5,806 bases of DNA from Spirochaetaceae bacterium (GTDB lineage Bacteria > Spirochaetota > Spirochaetia > DSM-27196 > PWMO01): the NCBI GenBank assembly GCA_003558175.1, contig PWMO01000172.1, positions 1-5,806 on the forward strand. The letters run 5' to 3'. Both the position numbers and the translations under genes were made by a program. The first letter of the stretch is position 1. Each line of letters opens with the position of its first letter. Of this stretch, positions 1 through 5,806 are shown piece by piece. The notes under the pieces were generated by a model that did no database searches, was not told the DNA's origin, and saw only the letters and a program-made list of their open reading frames with translations.

Positions 1-359
1 GGCAGATTCGCCTGCGGCGCGACGAGATTATGGGACTCCAGGTGGACGGTACCAACGGCTCGGCGTGGGGTGGTCTGCGCGACGTATTCGTCCAGAGTGA
101 AGGCGCCACACCCAAGCCGGTGTGGAATCCGGACATTCCCAATCCGGTTGATTTCTACGCCGGCTGGACGAAGATGCAGGACCGCGACGGCTATGAGAAC
201 GCTTTCAAGATTCAATGGGAGCTGTTTCTGCGCCACTTCGCCGGCGATGCGGAGTTCAAATGGGATCTGCTCGAAGCAGCCAAGGGCGTACAGCTGGCCG
301 AGCTCGGCATTGAGAGCTGGAAGAAGCGCGCCTGGGTGGACGTCCCCGAACTGAAGTAG
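1..359 (+). CDS. Gfo/Idh/MocA family oxidoreductase, C-terminal part (5' end outside window)
   Basis: This is the last 118 codons of a larger gene. The frame is open from position 3 (QIRLRRDEI precedes the first in-frame ATG at 30), so that ATG is internal and not the start; the gene ends at TAG 357-359. The segment resembles the C-terminal substrate-binding domain of one Gfo/Idh/MocA dehydrogenase branch: a strand reading LQVDGTNGSA, a VWNPDIPNP turn, a helix with the QWELFLRH pattern, and the tail helix KGVQLAELGIESWKKRAW followed by VDVP. Family members are cytoplasmic NAD(P)-dependent sugar or polyol dehydrogenases of about 330-400 residues, so over 200 residues, including the whole Rossmann domain, are missing here. 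It converges on the minus-strand operon and is not part of it. It clearly differs from the second Gfo/Idh gene in this window, so it is not a recent duplicate. The family call is fairly secure; the substrate is unknown. Confidence 0.8.
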   Translation, partial: QIRLRRDEIMGLQVDGTNGSAWGGLRDVFVQSEGATPKPVWNPDIPNPVDFYAGWTKMQDRDGYENAFKIQWELFLRHFAGDAEFKWDLLEAAKGVQLAELGIESWKKRAWVDVPELK

Positions 360-425
360 GATCAGGCCAGAAATGGCGGCCGGCGTGCTATACGCGGCCG
401 GCGGCGCACACCAGGGCCGGCCGAG
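360..425. other. Convergent intergenic gap
   Basis: Sixty-six bases separate the stop codons of the plus-strand dehydrogenase (TAG, 357-359) and the minus-strand hydrolase (TGA, 428-426). The gap is very GC-rich and contains one clear hairpin (377-400) and an eight-base palindrome, GGCCGGCC, at 415-422. No coding potential is apparent. Confidence 0.8.
377..400. terminator. GC-rich hairpin between convergent genes, possible bidirectional terminator
   Basis: CGGCC (377-381) pairs with GGCCG (396-400), and GCGT (383-386) pairs with ACGC (392-395). This gives a nine-base-pair stem with one bulged G (382) and a five-base loop, GCTAT. Its position between two convergent stop codons suits a shared transcription terminator. 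No strong T-run follows on the plus strand; on the minus strand only CCATTTCTGG follows. It is therefore not a canonical intrinsic terminator and may act with Rho, only protect 3' ends, or have no function. Confidence 0.35.
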
Positions 426-2159
426 TCAGACGGGGTCCCAGGTCGAGATGAAAGTCTCGAGACGATTCCCACGCGTGATCGGCAGAAGCAGGTGCGACGG
501 ATGCTCGCGGTTATGATAAATCGTGACGCGCGACGGCGCCTGTCGCCGCAGGTGTCCGCGGGCCGCGGTTGGTTCGTGAGTGTGGTTGGGTTCATCATCG
601 GTGGAGCGAATGCGCAGCCCGATCCGAGACCCGGGGGTAAATGCACTGCCGATCGGTGCCAGCGGAATGCTGAACTCGTAGACCTCGCCGGGCGTCAACG
701 GGGCGCGCCCGGTGTGCGAATGCACCGGCAACCACGGGAGCGAAGCCTCGGCAACCAGCTCGCGCTGCGTAGCGCGCAAGAAGCCGCGGGAGAGAATGCG
801 CTCCCGGTTCTCCGCGTCCCGTTCCACGAGCACCGCAAAAAAGAGTGCCTCGCGGTCCGTGCAGGAGGCGAACAGGTTCAGCACCACGTGCCCGACCATC
901 TCGGTGCGCTCGACAAACCGCGCGCTCCAGAACTCGAGGAGCCCCCTGCCCCAGGGAGAGTCATCATACGAGCTATGCCCTTCGTTCGGCCAGTGCTCGC
1001 GCTCAAACAGAAGGCCCCGTTCGTGCAGATAGAACGGAGTCCAGCGCGTCTGCGGCAGCGGATAATCCTGCGCCTCAAGCCAATCGGAAGTTCCGTTGAC
1101 AAAGATGCGCACCGGAGGCTCGCGCAACAGCCCGGTGTCGACGCCCTTGAGCCAGTGATCGAACCAGCGTAAAGACTCGTAGGCGTGCTGATACATCGGG
1201 CGGTCCACGTGCCCGGGCCCGATCGACAGTTTGCTGGGCGTCTTGATCTGACTCCAGCTCCGGAACGCGGCGGGCAGATGGAGTCCGTAGTGGTCCCAGC
1301 AGCAACCGAGGTAACACGGTATCGATATGCGACTGTAGTCGACCATTCGCTCTTGCCAGAAGGGCGAGGACAGGTCGTTCAACAACACGTCCACCATGAG
1401 CGAGTTGCGCCCGCCGGTTGGGTCCTGCAAACACTCCAGCAGCGCCGGAACGGAACGGATATCCTCGTCTTCCAGCTTTCTCGCGACCGCGCGGTAGTAC
1501 TCTTGCTCTCCAAGTGCGTTCAACGAGTAGTTGTACGGTCGCACATTGAGGCTCTGGAACCAGCGAGCCTGCCATTCGTGGCCGAGGATTCCGCCGTGGT
1601 AGTAGTTGTCACGATACTGGTCGGTAGAGGCGCAGGGGGCGTAGACGGTGCGCAGGTGCGGTGGCGCGGGATCCTGCGCGGCAATATAGAGCGAGAGAAA
1701 CGCGAAGTACGAGATGCCGAGCATCGCTACGTTGCCGTCGCACCACGGCTGTGCCGCGATCCACTCTATCAGATCGTAGCCGTCACGTACTTCCTGCGGC
1801 CCGGTAAGATGGAACAGCCCCTCCGATGCTCCGCTGCCGCGCACGTTCGCAATCACGTGAACGTAGCCGCGCATCGCGTAGAAATGTGGATCGCCCGATT
1901 CAAGCGAAGCGTTCCCCTTCTCGCGTCCCGTGCCGATTCCCAGTTTGCCGCTTGGCACCATATCGCGCGGCATAAGCGGCGCCGACTGGCCCCGTTTATC
2001 GTAGGGGTGAAATCCGAGCAATGCAGGAAAGGCGCCCTCTGCCCGCGGCCGCCAGATGTCGGCGTTGAGCTTGATCCCATCCGCCATCGGGATGCTCACA
2101 TCGTATTCTACGGTAACGTCATGTTGGCGCGGAGATGCGCTCCAGTCCGGTCCAAACAC
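426..2159 (-). CDS. CocE/NonD family alpha/beta hydrolase (peptidase S15-like)
   Basis: A 577-residue protein, close to the length of the founding cocaine esterase CocE (about 574). Family members are serine hydrolases cutting ester or amide bonds, including X-prolyl dipeptidyl peptidases, alpha-amino-acid ester hydrolases and glutaryl-7-ACA acylases. Visible parts: an N-terminal strand pair (VEYDVSIPMADGIKLNADIW, 17-36); HPYDK (51-55), whose Tyr53 probably supplies the oxyanion hole; nucleophile elbow GISYFA (148-153) with Ser150; probable acid Asp289 in CCWDHYG; probable base His317 in GPGHVDRP; then a C-terminal jelly-roll (about 400-577) ending with SRVTIYHN and a LLLPI strand. The last elbow position is Ala rather than the commoner Gly. 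No signal peptide is seen, so it is probably cytoplasmic. The start is GTG at 2159, abutting the TAG of the upstream gene and preceded by a strong AGGAGGGG site 8 bases away. It is the last gene of the run in this window. Family confident; substrate unknown. Confidence 0.9.
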   Translation of the reverse strand: MFGPDWSASPRQHDVTVEYDVSIPMADGIKLNADIWRPRAEGAFPALLGFHPYDKRGQSAPLMPRDMVPSGKLGIGTGREKGNASLESGDPHFYAMRGYVHVIANVRGSGASEGLFHLTGPQEVRDGYDLIEWIAAQPWCDGNVAMLGISYFAFLSLYIAAQDPAPPHLRTVYAPCASTDQYRDNYYHGGILGHEWQARWFQSLNVRPYNYSLNALGEQEYYRAVARKLEDEDIRSVPALLECLQDPTGGRNSLMVDVLLNDLSSPFWQERMVDYSRISIPCYLGCCWDHYGLHLPAAFRSWSQIKTPSKLSIGPGHVDRPMYQHAYESLRWFDHWLKGVDTGLLREPPVRIFVNGTSDWLEAQDYPLPQTRWTPFYLHERGLLFEREHWPNEGHSSYDDSPWGRGLLEFWSARFVERTEMVGHVVLNLFASCTDREALFFAVLVERDAENRERILSRGFLRATQRELVAEASLPWLPVHSHTGRAPLTPGEVYEFSIPLAPIGSAFTPGSRIGLRIRSTDDEPNHTHEPTAARGHLRRQAPSRVTIYHNREHPSHLLLPITRGNRLETFISTWDPV

Positions 2160-3155
2160 CTACTCGTCCCCTCCTACCGTGACTGCACACCCCAGCTCAA
2201 AGGAGCGGATCACCGCCTCGATGGTCTCAGCGGCAATCAGGGCATCTTCTCCCGGTGCCGGGTCGGCGCTGCCTTCTTCGATAGCGCCTAACAGCGCGTC
2301 GATCCGGTGTTCCACGGTAATGTTGAAATCATACTCCGACTGCCTCTCGGTGCGCGTGTAATTCACCGGCGTGTAGCACTGCGCCACCTCGCTGTCGTGA
2401 GGAAGGAAGGTGAGCCCAGCCGTAACGTTATCGAGGACCAGGCGGCCGCGGGTACCACCGATTTCTACCCGCTCGAGCGGATGCAGGTTCGACATGTCGT
2501 AGCTCCCAATCAGGGAACCGACTGCCCCACTCTTGAACCGCATTGCGACTGTGCAGTTGGAGTAACAGGTGCGGTCCGACGGTTTGGACAGCTCGCCGTA
2601 GACGCGATCGATGTCGCCACACAGGTAACGCAGCATATCGAACGAGTGGCCATGCAGCGAACGCAGGTGAAAGTAAGTATCGACCTCGACCTTCAGCGCA
2701 ATGGTGAGCCACATATTGGCGAAGCAGATTTCGCCGATATCACCGGCGTCAATTCGTTGCCGTGCCAGTTGCGCAACCCGCGCGAACCGATGGTTGAAGC
2801 TTGCCCCAAGCCGAACGCCGGCCTGCGACGCGACTTGCACCATCGTTCTGATGTCGGACACATTGCCGGACATCGGTTTCTCGCACAGCACGTGCGCATC
2901 CGCTTCAACCGCCGCCAGAACACACTCGAGGTGGTGCGCCGCATCGGTGCAGACGCTGACTACCCGTGGTTGTTCTGTTGCCAGCATCTCGGACAGGGAG
3001 CGGTACGCCGGCACCCGGTGCTGCGCCGCCACCGCCTCCACGCGATCCCGGGAACTGTCGCATACCGCCACAAGTTGTGAGCGTGAGTTTCGATCGTACC
3101 CGTTGGCGTGAATGCGCCCCATCCTGCCGCATCCCACCACCGCAGCCTTCAGCAT
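2160..3155 (-). CDS. Gfo/Idh/MocA family NAD(P)-dependent oxidoreductase
   Basis: A 331-residue cytoplasmic dehydrogenase, full length for the family. The N-terminal Rossmann domain (about 1-120) begins MLKAAVVGCGRMGRIHA, giving the GxGxxG-type dinucleotide loop G8-C-G-R-M-G13. Asp33 (VAVCD) ends the second strand, favouring NAD over NADP. The family EKP motif is E92-K93-P94, with Lys93 the usual catalytic or cofactor-contacting lysine. FNHRF (120-124) starts the C-terminal substrate domain, which has HGHSFDMLRYLCG (168-180). Most relatives carry Asp four residues before the histidine equivalent to His170; here that position is Ser166. The ATG at 3155 is chosen because GAAGG lies 8 bases upstream and the protein then starts like other family members. 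A TTG at 3170 in the same frame would add five residues but overlaps that ribosome site. The gene lies 20 bases after the permease stop and directly abuts the hydrolase. Substrate not predictable; a sugar, inositol-like compound or modified acid are all possible. Confidence 0.92.
   Translation of the reverse strand: MLKAAVVGCGRMGRIHANGYDRNSRSQLVAVCDSSRDRVEAVAAQHRVPAYRSLSEMLATEQPRVVSVCTDAAHHLECVLAAVEADAHVLCEKPMSGNVSDIRTMVQVASQAGVRLGASFNHRFARVAQLARQRIDAGDIGEICFANMWLTIALKVEVDTYFHLRSLHGHSFDMLRYLCGDIDRVYGELSKPSDRTCYSNCTVAMRFKSGAVGSLIGSYDMSNLHPLERVEIGGTRGRLVLDNVTAGLTFLPHDSEVAQCYTPVNYTRTERQSEYDFNITVEHRIDALLGAIEEGSADPAPGEDALIAAETIEAVIRSFELGCAVTVGGDE
2168..2175 (-). promoter_or_regulatory. Strong Shine-Dalgarno site for the CocE-type hydrolase
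   Basis: Read on the minus strand the bases are AGGAGGGG, followed by 8 bases (ending in the upstream gene's TAG stop) and then GTG at 2159. The site lies inside the last codons of the oxidoreductase gene, encoding its Gly-Gly-Asp end. It decides the GTG start and suggests coupled or re-initiating translation of the two genes. Confidence 0.85.
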
Positions 3156-3163
3156 GGCACCCG

Positions 3164-3168
3164 CCTTC
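3164..3168 (-). promoter_or_regulatory. Shine-Dalgarno site that decides the oxidoreductase start
   Basis: On the minus strand the sequence is GAAGG followed by 8 bases and ATG (3155-3153). The alternative TTG start at 3170-3168 overlaps this site and has no well-placed purine-rich site of its own, so the ATG is preferred. Confidence 0.65.
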
Positions 3169-3175
3169 AACCCCG

Positions 3176-5125
3176 CTACGAAACCGAAACACTCTGCGGC
3201 TGTTTCTTTTTGCGAAACACCAACAACAGGCCGACGGCAAGAACGACGTAGCCGACGATCGTAACGTTGATACTGGGAAAAATGAGCGCCGCACCGGCTA
3301 CAAGAAACACAATCCTCTGCATTGCAGAGAGTTTCAGCAGCAGATACCCCTGCGTTGCGGCACCAAACGCAACGCTCCCGATTGCAAACGTCGCTACGGT
3401 GAACACAATCTCCGTTACCGAGCCACGCATCAGCAGCGCCGGTCGATAGACGAAGACGTACGGGATAACAAACCCGATGCCCCCGAGCTTGAGCGACTCA
3501 ATAGCAGTCGGCAGTATCTTGGCCCCGGATATGCCTACTGATGCATACACTGCGGTGCAGATGGGCGGCGTGATAATGGCCAGCATGCCGAACCAGAACA
3601 CAAACAGATGCGCGGTCATCGGTTCAACCCCAAGACGCACCATTGCCGGGGCGATGGTAATGGCAACGATAATGTAGGCGGGTGTCGCCGGAATTCCCAT
3701 CCCGAGAAAGATGGTGGCCACCGTTGTGATCAAGAGCAGGCGCAACAGTGAGTCACCGGCAATCAGCGCGACGCGGCTGGAGAAGGCCAGCCCCAGTCCC
3801 GTGAGTGACACCACCGCCAGCACGATGCCCGCAACTGCACAGGCCGATATAACCATCCGTGCGTTCATCGCAGCCCCGTGCAGCGCATCCAGGTAGGTCT
3901 TGGGCACCCGCTTCACGCCTGCAACCGGTTTCAGCAACGACAGTACCAGCATCGCCGATATACCCGTCATGGCGGAAAAAGTGGGGGTAGCACGGCGGAC
4001 GACGAGCATGTAGACAATGATCAACAGAACCAGTACAAAGTGCCAGCCTTCCTTGAGCACCTTTGATGCTTTCGGGCACTGTGCGGCCGGCAACCCGACC
4101 TTCCCGTTGCGTGCAGCGTGGAAATCGAGCATCCAGAAGACGGTCCAGAAAAACAGCAGCGCCGGGACCAGCGCCGCGATAATGACCTCGCGGTAGGTGC
4201 TGCCGATGAACTCAGGGATGAGGAACGCCGCAGCCGCCATCATCGGCGGGAGCATTGGCCCTCCCGTCGAGGCGACACACTCTATCGCGCCGGCTACGTG
4301 CGGTTTGTACCCTTGGCGGATCATCATGGGGATGGTGATCGAGCCGGTTGCCACCACATTGCCGGTCCCGGTGCCACTGATCGTTCCGAACAGCGCGCTG
4401 GCCACTACCGAGACTTTAGAGATGCCGCCACGAACACGCCCGACCAACGACATCGAGATATTTATCAGGAAATCGCCGCCGCCGGTTGCATCCATGAGAC
4501 TGCCGAACAGTATGAACAGATACACGAACGAGGCCGAAACCCCCAGCGCCATACCCCACAACCCCTCGGTAGACATGGTAAGCTGGGCGATGATACGTGG
4601 AATACCGTACCCGCGGTGGGCAAAGAGTCCCGGGATCAGGTTCCCGTACATCGCGTACGCCAGAAAGGCAACGCCAATGCCGGTCAAGACCAAACCGAGC
4701 GTGCGGCGAGCGATCTCCAGCACAATGAGCACGGTGATGATTCCCACGACCAGGTCCATCTGCGTTGGAATTCCGGAGCGCTGCGCGATTGGTACGTAAT
4801 TCACGTAGTAGTAAAGCCCGCTGAATAGCGCTGCGATCGCACATGCGAAGTCAATGACGGAAGACCAGAGACGACGCGGCGAAACCAGCGGCACACTGAG
4901 AAAAATCACGGCCGAACCCATCGCCAGGTGCAGCGCACGCAGCGAGAACGACGGAAGCCGCAAGTAAAGGAAGAAGAGCTGGAACGTCGAGAAGAAGACA
5001 GTTAAGCCGTACAGCGCGTAACGAAACGCGCGGTCGTAGGTTGATGAATTCATGCTGCGATCTATGCCTCGGAGAGAGTTTGTGGACACGGGCAGGCCGA
5101 AATCCGGCTTGCCCGAGTCGTTCAT
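3176..5125 (-). CDS. TRAP transporter fused membrane subunit (4TM/12TM, DctQ-DctM type)
   Basis: A 649-residue, very hydrophobic inner-membrane protein of the fused small-plus-large TRAP permease type, the usual partner of TAXI-family binding proteins. Such systems import organic anions with ion-gradient energy, not ATP. The N-terminal DctQ-like part (about 35-150) has four hydrophobic segments near 35-55, 62-82, 86-110 and 124-140. The DctM-like part (about 145-590) carries the family signatures SGTGTGNVVATGSITIPMM (250-268), the VASTGGPMLPPMM stretch (284-296), GMGIPATPAYIIVA (475-488) and TPP (519-521) within FGMLAIITPPICTAVYASVG. Further hydrophobic segments follow near 570-595 and 603-636, then a basic tail, RKKKQ. 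The start at ATG 5125 lies 23 bases after the binding-protein stop, with AAGGA 13 bases upstream. ATG 5053 (Met25) is an alternative that removes a hydrophilic leader of 24 residues. Its stop is 20 bases before the oxidoreductase ATG. The family is very secure; the substrate is unknown. Confidence 0.95.
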   Translation of the reverse strand: MNDSGKPDFGLPVSTNSLRGIDRSMNSSTYDRAFRYALYGLTVFFSTFQLFFLYLRLPSFSLRALHLAMGSAVIFLSVPLVSPRRLWSSVIDFACAIAALFSGLYYYVNYVPIAQRSGIPTQMDLVVGIITVLIVLEIARRTLGLVLTGIGVAFLAYAMYGNLIPGLFAHRGYGIPRIIAQLTMSTEGLWGMALGVSASFVYLFILFGSLMDATGGGDFLINISMSLVGRVRGGISKVSVVASALFGTISGTGTGNVVATGSITIPMMIRQGYKPHVAGAIECVASTGGPMLPPMMAAAAFLIPEFIGSTYREVIIAALVPALLFFWTVFWMLDFHAARNGKVGLPAAQCPKASKVLKEGWHFVLVLLIIVYMLVVRRATPTFSAMTGISAMLVLSLLKPVAGVKRVPKTYLDALHGAAMNARMVISACAVAGIVLAVVSLTGLGLAFSSRVALIAGDSLLRLLLITTVATIFLGMGIPATPAYIIVAITIAPAMVRLGVEPMTAHLFVFWFGMLAIITPPICTAVYASVGISGAKILPTAIESLKLGGIGFVIPYVFVYRPALLMRGSVTEIVFTVATFAIGSVAFGAATQGYLLLKLSAMQRIVFLVAGAALIFPSINVTIVGYVVLAVGLLLVFRKKKQPQSVSVS

Positions 5126-5135
5126 GCGCTACTGA

Positions 5136-5151
5136 TGATCCTTTCGGATCA
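5136..5151 (-). promoter_or_regulatory. GAAA-tetraloop hairpin over stop codon and Shine-Dalgarno site
   Basis: Read on the minus strand, TGATCC-GAAA-GGATCA forms a perfect six-base-pair stem closed by a GNRA tetraloop. The first three bases (5151-5149) are the TGA stop of the binding-protein gene. The loop and 3' arm contain AAGGA (5143-5139), the only plausible ribosome site for the permease ATG at 5125. A longer form pairing ACTGATCC with GGATC plus AGT across a three-base bulge is also possible. No T-run follows, so it is not an intrinsic terminator. A role in coupling or tuning permease translation is inferred. Confidence 0.55.
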
Positions 5152-5806
5152 GTCAATTATCCCTGCTTCCCGGTAGTACCGCAGAGCGCCAGAGTGAAAC
5201 GGTATGGGAAGACCTTGCTCATAGAAGACTTTGATGTTCTCTTCGCTGACATACTCACCCGCGAACGCGTGAAACTCCTCGACTTCCGCCCGGTGCTCGA
5301 TCATGGCTTTGCTTACGCGGTAGACCAGATCTTCGGAGAGGTCACCCCGCACGCCGGTCAGGGTAGTAAACGCAACGCCGGTCATGTCCTCGGTGATCGC
5401 GTTGAACGTGCCGCGCGGGATGTTGACCACAACGTAGAGCGGCAGCTCCTGCCGGCTCTTCTCAATCATTTCCTGCGTTGGATAGGGCGAGATGAAGCGA
5501 ATTCTCGTTGTGGCTTCCAGTTCCGACACTACGGGGTACGGGCTGCCGGCAGATACGATAGTACAGCCCAGAGCGTCTATCAGGCCGTCCCGCAATGCAT
5601 CGGCCGCGTCAGTGTACGAGAGGTAGTCCGAGATGTAGTCACCCCGTTCAAGCCCGTGGAGCGTAAACACTGCCTCCCACATAACAACACCCGAAGAACC
5701 GGCCGGCCCGAAGCTGATACGCTTGCCGCGGAGGTCTTCAATGCTCTGAATGTCCGAGTCCGCGCGCACGATCAAGAGCTGGTTATACAACACGCCGGGA
5801 CCCAGA
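5149..5806 (-). CDS. TAXI family TRAP transporter solute-binding subunit (5' end outside window)
   Basis: The last 218 codons of a periplasmic binding protein of the TAXI (TRAP-associated extracytoplasmic immunogenic) family. The frame stays open to the window edge, so the GTG at 5793 is internal. Family members have about 310-340 residues; about 100, including the expected signal peptide, are missing. Visible features are the hinge region YNQLLIVRADSDIQSIEDLR followed by GKRISFGPAGSSG, the typical TAXI ligand-binding glycine/serine loop. After it come WEAVFTLHGLERGDY, a variable domain with the DALRDGLIDALGCT strand-helix, and the C-terminal YREAGIID. The protein would bind its ligand in the periplasm and hand it to the fused permease encoded 23 bases downstream. 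Characterised TAXI proteins bind dicarboxylates or glutamate-like ligands, but that does not fix the ligand here. It is the first gene of the run seen here; the operon promoter and any regulator lie beyond the window. Confidence 0.93.
   Translation of the reverse strand, partial: LGPGVLYNQLLIVRADSDIQSIEDLRGKRISFGPAGSSGVVMWEAVFTLHGLERGDYISDYLSYTDAADALRDGLIDALGCTIVSAGSPYPVVSELEATTRIRFISPYPTQEMIEKSRQELPLYVVVNIPRGTFNAITEDMTGVAFTTLTGVRGDLSEDLVYRVSKAMIEHRAEVEEFHAFAGEYVSEENIKVFYEQGLPIPFHSGALRYYREAGIID

Noticed and set aside
30..32. ATG at 30 as the start of a 109-residue small protein
   Set aside because: The frame is open upstream to the window edge and the protein matches the interior and C-terminal part of a longer dehydrogenase.
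415..422. GGCCGGCC palindrome as a regulator binding site
   Set aside because: Such short palindromes arise readily in GC-rich DNA, and this one sits between two gene ends rather than near a promoter.
1185..2291. Long plus-strand open frame of 368 codons opposite the hydrolase and crossing into the oxidoreductase
   Set aside because: It lies antisense to two confidently identified genes. Its translation shows no recognisable domain and is rich in Arg and Val, as expected from GC-rich mirror frames.
2307..3080. Plus-strand open frame of 257 codons opposite the oxidoreductase
   Set aside because: It is a mirror frame of the Gfo/Idh gene with no recognisable motif and no credible ribosome site.
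3156..3170. TTG start at 3170 for the oxidoreductase, adding five residues
   Set aside because: The TTG overlaps the GAAGG ribosome site of the ATG at 3155, has no good site of its own, and the ATG gives the normal family N-terminus.
4118..4828. Plus-strand open frames of 236 and 200 codons opposite the TRAP permease
   Set aside because: Both are antisense to a well-supported membrane protein. The translations are low-complexity and polar, typical of shadows of hydrophobic codons, and the frames overlap each other.
5136..5151. The hairpin as a rho-independent terminator between the binding-protein and permease genes
   Set aside because: The stem is short and only moderately GC-rich, no T-run follows, and termination there would cut the binding protein off from its permease.

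Overview
The window (GC-rich, roughly 60% by eye) looks like bacterial chromosome packed with small-molecule catabolism and transport genes. The lineage cannot be fixed from sequence alone. TAXI-type TRAP transporters are prokaryotic, and this mix of Gfo/Idh/MocA dehydrogenases, a CocE/NonD hydrolase and a TRAP system is typical of GC-rich heterotrophs with large sugar and organic acid uptake repertoires. No rRNA, tRNA, CRISPR array, insertion sequence or phage gene is visible.

Layout: positions 1-359 (+) hold the 3' end of a Gfo/Idh/MocA-type dehydrogenase. It is followed by a 66-base convergent intergenic gap containing a GC-rich hairpin. The rest of the window is one tightly packed run on the minus strand, read from right to left: a TAXI-family TRAP solute-binding protein (5' end outside the window), a fused TRAP membrane subunit, a second and different Gfo/Idh/MocA oxidoreductase, and a CocE/NonD-type alpha/beta hydrolase. 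The gaps are 23, 20 and 0 bases, so this is very probably one operon, with its promoter upstream of position 5806.

How the genes may work together (inference): the binding protein captures a substrate, probably a small organic anion or conjugate, in the periplasm. The fused DctQ/DctM-like permease imports it using an ion gradient. In the cytoplasm the CocE-type hydrolase could cleave an ester or amide bond, and the NAD(P)-dependent oxidoreductase could oxidise or reduce the substrate or a product. The substrate cannot be named from sequence.

The most notable details are a perfect 6-bp hairpin with a GAAA tetraloop that contains both the stop codon of the binding-protein gene and the Shine-Dalgarno sequence of the permease gene; a TAG/GTG zero-gap junction between the oxidoreductase and hydrolase genes; and the apparent loss of the usual aspartate four residues before the catalytic-region histidine in the complete Gfo/Idh protein. 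I see no clear sign of a wholly new system: this is an ordinary-looking catabolic locus with an uncommon gene combination.
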